Under the pieces are notes generated by a model. That model made no database searches. It saw only the letters and a program-made list of their open reading frames with translations, and was not told the DNA's origin. Made by a program: the position numbers and the translations under genes. From contig OZ007569.1 in the NCBI GenBank assembly GCA_963931925.1, forward strand, positions 73,584,118 to 73,648,117: a stretch of 64,000 nucleotides of DNA, given 5' to 3'. The DNA comes from Onchidella celtica (lineage: Eukaryota > Mollusca > Gastropoda > Systellommatophora > Onchidiidae). This document shows, piece by piece, positions 32,601-44,600 of the stretch; the first letter of the stretch is position 1; each line of letters opens with the position of its first letter.

Positions 32601-35600
32601 TTAACCTGTGCATCTGGTAACTGCTCTAAATGAAATACTTACAACATACATCAATGTTTAGGAGCTTGCAGAGGCAATGGAAGAGAAACATCTGTTACCC
32701 CTCACCACAGGGAATGAGCAGCTGGACCACAAACTTGGTAAGTCATGTGATGTATAGATTTCATTATTGTGTTACAGTATGGATCTATAGGTTCTTTCCA
32801 TGTGACTTGTGGCTCATGGGATGCAGTTCCTGACAAATACAGACCCACGGATCATTCATTTCCAAGGTATTTTGTAACACATCAATGAAATTGTTAATTA
32901 GAAGGAGTTTACAATTTGCCGAGCCATGCATATTGTTTTCATGTTATTGGTGTTTTATGAATTATGCTTTTTAAAAAATTTAATGAATTATGAATAATGA
33001 TATTTATCTCCCCATTTCTGGAAAGTTCTATTCATTTTTAATGGTTTGAACTTTTAAAACTCAGTATTTGTTCCTGTGGAATGGCCCGATACATCAGTTT
33101 TCAGAATCACTTGTTTCTGTGATAATTAAAAAAAAATTCTTTGGCTACATTTGTTTGGCTCAGTTGTATAAAGATTCAATTGCATTTATGTGGAAATGAT
33201 ACCTTTGTTTTTGTTTGGGCTAGAACTTTTTAGATTGAACAGATGATAAGCAATGACTTATGTAATTGAAAATCGCTGAGAGTGTTATGTGTTGATCTGA
33301 AAAAAGAAAAATGTAATTTTAGTCTCAGATACATTTTCTATACACTGGTATTGAAATTGTACATGATTTCAGTAAGCAAAAAAAAGTATTGTAATCTGAT
33401 GGTGAGATTCGTTCCTAACCAAAACTATTTTGAACTGACATTTACAGCAATGGGCATTGTGCTGCTGAATCTGGGCAATGTGGACAAGGCTATTGAAGAG
33501 TTTTCCTCAATTCTTGCTGTAAGAGTTTTTTTCATTTCCTGTAAAGGTTTTCATGAGACAATATTTTCACTCCATAATAATAAGAAAGATGCTTTCATAT
33601 ATCATCGGCATAATTCGCTAACCGTCTAATTTCACTTTTTGTGGACTAATCTTTCTTGTTCCAAAATGAATCTGCAACATGTATAACATGTCCTAACCAA
33701 GAATTGGACCACTGGGGCCAAGGGAAATCGTTGTAAATTAACATTTCTCTAATCAAAAATCCTCACTTTTATCCAGTGAAAGAAATAAATAGTTTTTTGC
33801 TGTCCTGTAAAATTTTGTAAAAAGCACTTAGACAGTTACCACAGTGCTTTGCAATAAAATGGAAGATTATTTTTGTTTTGTGATTTGCAAGTCCTTTTAA
33901 GTTTGATTCCCCTGATTTGATTTGCTCTGTTTTGAATTATTTTGCATTGTTTTTATGTTCCATCATTACAAAAAAAAAAACCAACAAAAAAAACCTGTCC
34001 TGTTCTATTCTAGGTCCAGTCAAATTCTTCTGCAGCCTATTTTGCCAGAGGTGCAGCATATGCCAGAAAGAACGTTATGGTCAGGTTCAGTATATGATGC
34101 AAACTGTTAAATTATTACATTGTAAAGCCTGATTTTGTCATGATGTGATTTAAACTGTTTACTAAGTTCGTTTCAGAGGTTCTACAGGGAATATTTTAAT
34201 AATACCGTTGAATGTATTTTACTTTTAGAGATCGCTGAACATATTCACATGCTTCTTTGACTGTGACTACTGAGTTCAATAGAAAAACTGGCTACTCATC
34301 GGAATAGCGAGCTCATGTAGTACGTTCGCTAACCCTGCCCCCTACTGCTTGCTGTTCGTTGAACAATAGAAGTAAAATCGCTCGTTATTTGGATGTTCTA
34401 CCAGAAAAATACATCCAGTGCCATTCATTCAATACTGAATAGAATGAGATGTTTCCATAAACAGCAGCTCTTGACGTGTTTAAGAAGTGAGAAATAATTC
34501 TTTGGAAAATAATTTGAGTCCTCTTATTTCAGTCATGAAGGTCAATCCTATGAAGAACTGGAAAATATTTGTACAGAAAAAAAACCAAGCATACTTACTT
34601 TTAACAAGAATGTTTAATTGTACTTCATATTTAAAATTATCTTTTTTTAAATTGTGCTCTAGAATGTCAGCATGGCACGGCAGGCATTGGCAGATTTTAA
34701 CACGGCCATACAACTTGATGCAAACCAGATCAGGACAGATATATTGATTCACAGAGCAGAAGTAAGTACAACAGCTGAACACGTTTGCTTAGTATGTGAG
34801 GCAATAGCCACAGAATGGGTACAGGTCAAGAACAATTTAGCAAAATGATAGTTTGAACAAAAAATTTACCATTCAAGAAAACCATGGCAGACATAATAAT
34901 CTAACTGGGCACAAATGAAAAAAACAACAACACTATCATTGTGTTGATTTTATTATTTTTTTCAACTTGGGTGACTGCTTCAACAGATACTAATTTCATG
35001 CTCTCAACTCACAAATGTTAAATCTGTTTTTGTCATTGTGGTCATCAAATTCACACCAATTTTTTTTTCTCTCTCTCTCTCTTTTTTTTTTTTTTTTTTT
35101 TTAAAGATTCTGATGATCCTGCAGATGTTCCAAGAAGCCTACAAAGATGCTGACATAGTCCTGCAAATCAAACCACTGCCTAAAGTTTACTTTTTACGTG
35201 GAGTCATCAGTTTATTTTTAGAGGTGAGACAACCAAACAAAGCTCAAACAAACTGTCATTTGCCATAGTTACTGGTCTTTCTTTCTGCAAAGGTTTTGTT
35301 TGCGCAGAAAGGTTGAACGTCCTATTATTATTGCATGTTTTATTGAGACTTTTTGCAACAGAACTGAAGAATGGTTCTATAAACCAGAATTTTTACTCTA
35401 GTTTGTATCTCTACATAAAATTTAATACCGTTTGTGTCTCCAGGTAAAATTTTAGTACAGTTTGTGTCTCCAGGTAAAATTTTAGTACAGTTTGTGTCTC
35501 TAGGTAAAATTTTAGTACTGTTTGTGTCTCTGCATAAAATTTATTACAGTTTGTGTCTCTAGGTACAATTTTAGTACAGTTTGTGGCTCTAGGTAAAAAT

Positions 35601-38600
35601 TTTAGTACAGTTTGTGTCTCGAAATGAAATTTTAGCACAGCATCTTAACAGTTGGAAAATGTTAATATCTGGCCATGAACATCTTGTATTTTCTGTGTAG
35701 CTCCTTCAGAAGTAAATTTATTTAGAAGTATTTTGATTTTACCAGAATTTTGCTGAGGCCGAACAAGATTTCCGAATGAATTTGCAATCATCAGACCTGA
35801 AGATTCAGAGATTGTCTCACTTTCATCTAGGCCTGGCCTTGTACTATCGAGGAAAAGTCAGGGTAAGTGACATGCATTGTTTTATGGCAAACACCTCATT
35901 ATGTCTAATTAGTAAAGCTTTAATATAACTTCTGATTTCTGGAAAGGTAATGAAGTGATAGCTTGTCTTTCACTTTGCTATGGATGGAGATTGGAAATAT
36001 GATAGTATAGAACAAGTGATCAATAACTACCGTTCTAAATATGTTACTGTGGGGTAATGCGAAACATAAACACTACGGAGTACAATTGCATTGACCTCAC
36101 AAGGGAAACCACTCTCGATGGGGAGGTACAGGAAGGGACTAAAAAAACAGGTAGGCTTTCTTAGCTTTACCTAAGTCCTACGCCTACATTGGTGACCCTG
36201 ACGTGATTTGACCACCGCTAGATCTAAGTCTAGGTGCAGAGGGTGATGGCTGTGTTGCAGCGATGTTTACCTCTAGCACTGACTTGGAGTATGGAATGAC
36301 GGACAAGTACAGTCGGTCCGCTTCCTGTGCCAGTAGCCTGTAGTCAACTGCTGTGTGACATCTCCACAGGACAACCACGCCCAGTGGTGCCGCCAGATTT
36401 CCGACGTCAAGGGTTTGACATCATACACAACCTTTCACATTCTGGGGCAAGAGCTACAGCACGACTTGTGTCTCAGAAGTTCGTGTGGCATGGTTTGAAG
36501 AAACAAGTTAGACAATGGGTAAGAGAGTGTTTGGATTGCCAATGATCCAAAGTACACACACACGTCCACGCCCCACTTGAGCAGATCCCAACACCAAAGA
36601 AAAGGTTCAGTCACATACACGTGGACATTGTCGGACCTCTCCCTTCTTCCCAGGGATACACTCATCTGTTTACCATCATCGACCGCAGCACACGCTGGCC
36701 AGAAGTGATACCACTTCAAAACTTTTGGTATTAGAAGAACAGCATTGAAATGGTTAACTTCCTATCTGTACAATCGACAGCAATACATCATAATAGGGAA
36801 CAATTCATCCAAAAGCTGTACTTTGAAACATGGCGTACCACAGGGCTCGGTACTAGGATCCATATTATTTACTCTTTACACCCAGCCACTAGCACATCAA
36901 ATTACTAAGTTCCATCTTAGCTATCATTTCTACTCTGATGACACCCAAGTTTATGGCTCATCAACACCTGATACTGTTACAGAGGGCAGGGTCATGTTTA
37001 TCATCTGTTAAGAATTGGATGAATGAAAACAAATTGATGCTTAATGAAGACAAGACTGAGGCAATTTTGGTTGGCAGTGCAAGAAGCATCAAAGGCATAA
37101 GCACAAAAAATATTTGTCTTAGTGGAAAAAATGTGTCACTTACAAAATCAGTCAAAAACCTAGGTGTTTATTTAGACTCTACCTTATCCACGGAAGCACA
37201 GGTCAACCATCTCCTCAAAATGTTTATTTTGAAATAAGGAAACTTGGCCAAATAAGAAGCCTTTTATCTACAAAAACAACAGAAATTCTGGTAAATTCCC
37301 TTATTTTATCCAAATTGGACTACTGTAACTCACTTTTAACAGGAATTTCCATGGACAAACTTAAAAAACTCCAAGTTGCACAGAACAACGCAGCTCGTCT
37401 GATTCTCAGGAAAAAGAGAAGGGATTCAGCTACGCCAATGCTTGCTTCGTTGCACTGGCTGCCAATTGAACAGCGTATTCTATACAAAGTGGCATTGCTA
37501 TGTCACAAATGTGTCTACAATAATGCACCACCTTATCTGTGTGACCTGTTGGTCCCCTATGTACCATCTCGCACTCTACGGTCTTCAGTAGACACCAAAA
37601 AGCTGAAAATTCCTAAAGGTTCCATGAAAACTATGGGTGAAAGATCCTTCTCATATTGTGGCCCCCAAATATGGAACTCATTGCCTCTTTCTCTCAGAGA
37701 AATTGAGAACCCCAATACATTTAAGAAACATCTTAAGAGCCATTTTTTCACTCCATAGAATCCAGATTGCTTGTAAAATATATTATGTGTATGTGTGTGT
37801 GTGTATGTGTCTTTAAATATTATTTGTAGTAAATAAGTTCTGTAAAGCGCTTAGAGCCTGCGAAACAGGGTTAGGCGCTATATAAATGTCATTTATTATT
37901 ATTATTATTAAAACACGTCTACTGTCACTTGTGCCCATGCGCTCATCAGTGTATGGATAGCTCGTTTTGGCATCCCAAGACATTACTTCTGACAGGGGTT
38001 CTCCGTTCACTTCTGCCCTCTGGACGGAAATTATGGAAAGACTCGGGACTAGGATCCATCGCACGACTTCCTATCACCCACAATCAAACGGAATCATCGA
38101 ACGATTCCATAGGACTCTTAAATCCTCACTCATGGTCCCAACTGGATGGAGGAACTACCATGGGTATGCTGGGCCTAAGAACTATTCCAAAGGAGGACAT
38201 TGGAACTTCAGTGGCTGAGTTAGTCTACGGAGAGCCTCTCACAATTCCAGGAGAACTGATTGCTGCCACTGCCACTCCTTTCTGTGCCACTGAACAGCTG
38301 AATGACTTTCATGGCCAGGCCCAATCATTCCTACCCACTCCCACTTCACGACACTGCCGGCCTCCAAACAATGTGCCAAGCACTTTGGCAACAGCAAAGT
38401 ATGTCTTTGTTAGAAGCGACGCCTCTCAACGTCCTTTACAACGCCCATACACCGGACCATACGTCGTAGCCGCTCGGGACGACAAGACTTTCCAGATACT
38501 TATGGGAAATCGGACAGAAACAATTTCGATTGATCGCCTGAAACCAGCCCACATAGAAACGTCACAACCAGTCCCTATCGCCCATCCACCGAAACGTGGA

Positions 38601-41600
38601 CGGCCCAGAACTGTCCCAACAAACAATCCACCTCCACCTCCACCTTCCTCACCTCAGCGGTCTCATCTTACGGTTTCCAAGAGCTCCAGGTCTGGACGTC
38701 AACTTCATCCACCTAGGAGGTTTATGTGAGGACAATACTGGTGGGGGGTTGTGTGGGGTAATGCGAAACATAAACACTACGGAGTACGATCGCATTGACC
38801 TCACAAGGGAAACCACTCTCGATGGGGAGGTACAGGAAGGGACTAAAAAAACAGGTAGGCTTTCTTAGCTTTACCTAAGTCCTACGCCTACACTACATAT
38901 TTAAACTGGTTGTACCATATTTTATTCACATTAAACTCTTCAGTTGTGATATCGTCAGTGTAATTTTCTAAACGCCTAACTTGACTTTTTGTTGACCAAT
39001 CTTTCTTGTTCCAAAATGAATCTACAACATGTATTACATTTTGGCCCAAAAAATATCTGCCATCATTTTGAAGTTATGATTTTGTGATTAATGTGTTAAG
39101 AAATGACCCAATTTTGTCCAGTGAAGGAAATAAAGACAGTGTTTTGCTTTTCTGTAAAAATTTTGTAAAAAGCACTTTGACAATTAGAGAATTACACCGA
39201 CGATATATGTTATATAATGTTGTTTGCATTGATGAGAAATATGAAACATTCATAAATCTTTACCTCAGCTGACGAGTCTTTGAATTAAAAGAAGAAACAT
39301 AAAATTTACAAAATCTATTGAATGGAGACAGGTGTCCAATGTTACATCTGTAACAGTGAGTGAACAAAATTCCATTCATACAGATATCTTCCATTTCAGC
39401 CATCCTCTTGCCATAGGAGCTTCAAAATAGTTTGAGAACATGACATGCAAACTTTGGACAATTGGGAACCTATGCCTTTACTTTTCTTGCATTTTTTTGT
39501 TTGGTTTTTTAAAGGTTTTTTCTGTGTGTATGGGGGGGGGGGGGAATATTTTGTTTAGCAAACACCACTGATGTGTCTTTTAAGCTTTAGCTTTTATGCA
39601 TTTTATCTGAATGTGAAGGAAGAATCTGTTTTATAATTTGGAAAAATGACATTACTAATGAAGTAGTTCATATTTTTAAAGTAATGCACCGTAGTCAGAC
39701 AGACCAAATTCCATCATGGATCTGTCGGAATAAAATAGATGTGTTATTCTTGAAATAAAAATGTCACTTTTACTGAAAGACCATTTGTATCCCTGTTATC
39801 TAGAACCATAGCATTCAGTAGGAATGGGAAAGCAACTTAGTTCATTTCACTCTCTTTACTCTTTTGTTTGGTCCAGAATGCTGTTGAAGTATTCAAGGAA
39901 GTGTTGAAAGAGAACCCCAATCACTATGAGTCAAGTCTGAGTCTTGCTCAAGGTTTCAGGTGAATACTTTGACATTGAAAGAACAAAAGGGGGAAGCTAC
40001 CAACCCTTTAATGTTAAGATTTTTTTTTTTTTCACCATATGCAAACAGAGCAAACAAACATTTATCTCATTGCTCTGTTGGAAACCAATCCTTACACTGA
40101 CTACTTGAAGACAGTCCTTCTTGGGCTTCTTGTTTAAGGGTCTCCTGAAATAAACAAACAAACAAAATTCAAAATTTACATGTAATATTTCCTGGAAAAC
40201 AGCTGGTAGCAGTTAAGACAAGAAAAGAGTGCTTCCACAGACTTTCCCTTGACAAAGGCTCAGATAGTCATACAAACTTACGAAGTTAATAAAAAGAAGG
40301 TGAGGGGTGCATTAGTTTAAATCTTTGTTTGTAAAGAAATTTGCAGGTAGTGTCAAAATAAAAGATTTAAACGGATGAAATTTGAATATTGTGTATGTAT
40401 GTTATATCAAATTATGTATTGCCATATGAATCAATTGTTGCCACTGATATATTTTTCAGAATTGCATACAAAGGCCTTTATGTTGGTGGCAAAGAAGTAG
40501 ATCTGTGAAGCCCACAAATAAATCTTCTCTCTTAGAATTTGTAGGATGAACGTCAAAAGCACTCAGTAAATTTGCCTCAGAATTTTTCTGAATTTGAGAT
40601 ATGAAGTGAAGTGGGACAACTGCCTTACTGCAGCTTCTCATTGTTAGCTTTATATATCCCTCTTATTTGTTGTAACATTTGATGAAGACTAATTTCTAGC
40701 TTTATTTTCCCTCTCATTTGTCAGAGAACTTGGAAATATTAGAGCAGCGATGGCCAAATTTAACCAGACCTTGCAGCTAAAACCAGATATGGTGATGGTC
40801 TACAATCTACGGGGTAGTATGATGTATGACAGCGGAGATCACAGGGCTGCACTTGTGGACTATGAGGTCAGTAAATTAAGGTAACATAGCATTTGTTAAT
40901 TGTAGTTGGTGTCAAATTTTATATATTATTTCTTTAAAATGTAAAACTGCTTTTCCCCCAATTTTTTTCCCTTCTTTTCTTGTAAAAGAAGAGGCTATGG
41001 ATTCCAATGTGGCATACACAGTTACTGTATAATTTCTATGGGTTTACTGCTGATTGAAGACTTAAAACCAACAATTCTCAAGATAACCTTGGTAGTCTTG
41101 TAAATTTTAAAAGTCCCCATCAGGAGAACTAATAGTAATTCCCTTGTCATGTAAGAGGATACCTGGATTACATTGAATGTCTTCTTTTTTACTTACAGAA
41201 ATGTTTGCAGGTGGACTCTAACAATGCCAACTGTCACTATTTACAAGGAGCATCCAAAATCATCCTTGGCCAGTTTTATGATGGAGTGAAAGACATGACA
41301 AAGGTTATTTGAAAGTTTGAGAAATTGAACCGTATAAATTTATTGTGTGTGTGTGTGTTTTTTTGGGGGGGGAGGGGGTTGTTACATCATATATAATAAC
41401 TGTGTTTGTTTAAATAACAGCATACAACAACAGGATGAGAACTAAGCATCTTATACTCACAATGTATATCCTTGAAATGTCTTGTTGACTAGATACAGAA
41501 TGAATGTTGAACAGATTACAATCAAATTTTACAGTTTAATTTGATATGTGTAATATTTATACATTAGGTGACTTTGATGTCTACATGTCATATTGTGTAT

Positions 41601-44600
41601 TGAGTTTGGCATGGCTTGCTCAAGACTTCAGCTAGAGGATTCACAGGCGTTACCACAGTTGTTTTTTCTGCCCCAGAACTCTGTTGTTGGTCACTTCTCA
41701 AGCAGTTAGAAATCAGGAAATGTATAACTAAAACTGATGTGATGATTGAGTGACATGTCATCACTAACATCTGATTTTTATTTTTGTCATACTGCAGTAA
41801 TTGCAGGAAAAGGAAACTAAACACATTGTTGTCCATTTCAAATACTGGTGAATCAACAATTTCCCCCATTTTGCTGGAGAGTTTCACAGTTTTGGTGAGA
41901 GAGAGATTTCTTAGGTACAGATAAGCATGTGGCGAAAACATTTCTCCTATAATGTCAACACTATTAAAGATGTTGATTTGTCACTTTGTGAGAAAATAGA
42001 TCTCACCATGAGCAATAATAAGGTAGTCATAACTTAAAACCACCAAAATCAATTGCATTCCTGTGTGTGAGGTGGATGGTATATTAAAATACAACAATAA
42101 TGTCTTGGCTAGACATCGAGGGTCGCACGTTAAACTATTGTATTATTTCGGTTTAAAAAATTTTTCAGGAGAAGCGAAAAACTTAATAACTTTCATTATC
42201 AGACTTTACAGTTACGATTTTTAAAAAAACGTTATGTACTCTTTGTTTTCAGAATTTAACTTCCGACATATACCATAACCTGCGGGTTGTCAAGGGATGC
42301 AACCATGCCAAATATCTCAATTTAAAAGTAAAACAGTCAAATTACGATAGTTTACCATCAGCCTTGATATCATCTTTTCATATCAATATTCGTTTGTGTT
42401 TTTTTTTTTTTTTACAGTTAATGGTCACTAACATTCCTGTCATGAAAGCATCACCTGACCATATCAAGGCTCATTACCTGAGAGGTAGGTCAAATTTGAA
42501 GAGTTTTCAGCAAAGAAAATTCTTCCCATTAATGTGGAAAACTTGGTTCTAAATAAGCAGTTAGCAACTTTCCTGAAACTTGAGCAAACCTGAGTTCCTA
42601 AGCAAAGATTTGTAGCATCAAGCCATCAAGCTACTATAAACTCATAGCTGTTGTAACACATTCAGTGCCAGATCTGCCACACCAGCACAATTACAGAGAT
42701 GGGACACTGGAACTCTCATCAAGATCGGCATGTTGAACTTGTACAGTTGTAGTTTATTTTCTGAGGCAGAACTGCTTCGTATTCCTTACACGGCTGTTAA
42801 CAAGCAGTAATCTAGTTGCCGAGCGGCCCGGTCCGCTCTCCGTATCGTGACCTGGTCACGACCCAGGTCAACGGGGTCAGCCGCCGTGTTCACGGGGGAT
42901 TCCCTTTCCCGCGGAGCGCTTTTATTATGTTGTATTTTTCGAGTAACAAACGCAGACACTGCGCTCAAACTATTTCATCGCCTACATTTTAATACATACA
43001 TGCTAAATAATTGACATATCATACACGCATAAATGAAATTATACATCTGTACCAAATACTGTCACAGAGATAAACAGCTACAAAGATGAATAGTAATTTA
43101 ACAAATGCGTCAGAGGTCATAATTTTCAAACTTAAAATTTAACGTGATCTCCTCCCACTAGCGAGAAGAAATGAACACACAATAATAAGAATATGTAACA
43201 TTTCTTAACTTACTTGACTGCATCATTGAGAAGTTCTTCAATTCAGAGTTATGTAGGATAGAATGTAATGTTAAATTTTCCATAGGCTCAAATTTACGGC
43301 GATCCTGCACTTGACATATTACACATAAAAAATACAGTTGTACACTCGCTTTATGTAGAATTTATTGGTCTACTTCATTTTCCTCCGTTTAATGGGTGGT
43401 GCAGAGGCCAAGAGTTCTGGAGAGATTTGCAAATTCTGTGACTTAATGACAGTTTTCAGCTACTGTGTTTCACAGTTTCGAATGGCTGCCACTCGTCTGT
43501 CTAATTTGGCCACAGATGCGTGGATGAGCTCCCGCAGACCTCCCCTTTCTTTCCATATTCTGAAAAAAAATATTTTTTTAAATCAAAAAATGGGCTGGCG
43601 TCTCCAATACGCAATAGACGTCTGACCCAGGTAAACGGACAGACAGCTGGCCATCACTTGCCTTTCCATACCACCGTCACTCCCCCACTCGCACTGGGTT
43701 ATGGCACACAATCGTCATGTAACATCTCTGGTAGGCATCAAAGTGAGTAGTGTGTCACTTCCCTAGACATGCCGGCGCCTACTAGTCTCGAAACTGTTCT
43801 CCGGGAAAACCTCTGAATGGGCATTACCGCTATGCAGGTGCCCCCCACGTTACTTCCTATCCAACCCTCCCTACCCCCCCAACCGAGTGGGCACGTACCC
43901 TACTGCTCAAAGAAAAATACATACAACTGTATCGGCCAAGCCACACTATGAAAAAGCATAATAATCAGTAATTTTTGGTGTGGTCGGCAAAAACTTGACT
44001 TAATTTTTTTTTTCTCTTTTTTCCTGGAAACGGGGAGATTTCAAAGGAAAACGGGGAGGGCGGGGTTTTGTCATAAAAACGGGGAGACTCCGGCACGGGG
44101 GGACTTGGGAGGTCTGGCTGTTTCTAATATGCTTTGTTTGTTTGTGCGTTCCTGTGTTTACTTGTCAACGTATGAAGTAAGGTCCGTATTTGTATGCTTT
44201 CCTTTTCCGAAGTTTTTGTTTTTTTGGTAGTTCTTCCACCACATGTTCTGCACAGTTCATGAAGATATTTAATATGCAAGTCTTCTGTGTGATCTTTCAT
44301 TCTGAATACTGTTATTCAGATAAAATAAAGAAAATCTACCTTCGCAATGATGTAAAAAATAGCGTGATGGCATCTTCAGCAACACACTTGCCAATGATGG
44401 TCAAGTTTTAAAAAATCATATAAAATCACACTTGTACTGCTCAAACGTCAAACGTGCACATTTTATTGAGTATCCATTTTCCGACTGGAATAACAAATAA
44501 CTGTAGAAAACGTGGGCTGAACTGCCGAGATATTTAAATCCAAATTAAAATAATAGTGAAAACTGATTTTCGGATGAATAGAAACATACACTGAATAAAT

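Larger units (their letters stand above)
36048..38892 (+). mobile_element. Degenerate Ty3/gypsy-type LTR retrotransposon in TTC13 intron 8
   Basis: Two 141-bp LTRs (36048-36188 and 38752-38892) differ at two positions that I can see. They begin TGTGGGGTAATGCG and end CCTACA. A primer-binding-site-like TTGGTGACCCTGACGTG follows the 5' LTR, and a G-rich tract precedes the 3' LTR. The interior is only about 1.4 kb of its own sequence, all integrase, plus a nested 1.2 kb insertion. Gag, protease and reverse transcriptase are absent. Flanks TTAC and CTAC may be a mutated 4-bp target duplication. Confidence 0.92.

Noticed and set aside
35411..35638. Minus-strand frame with a decapeptide repeat (FYLETQTVLK)
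   Set aside because: Arises from the 30-bp intronic minisatellite; no start context or splice support.
37929..38218. First part of the frame 37929-38729 as an integrase segment
   Set aside because: It is out of frame there; the integrase motifs lie in the overlapping frame 37967-38218, and only the later part is genuine pol.
43535..44116. A full CAGACCTCCC-ended element in intron 12
   Set aside because: Only about ten bases of the left end match and the flanks do not agree; kept only as an end fragment.
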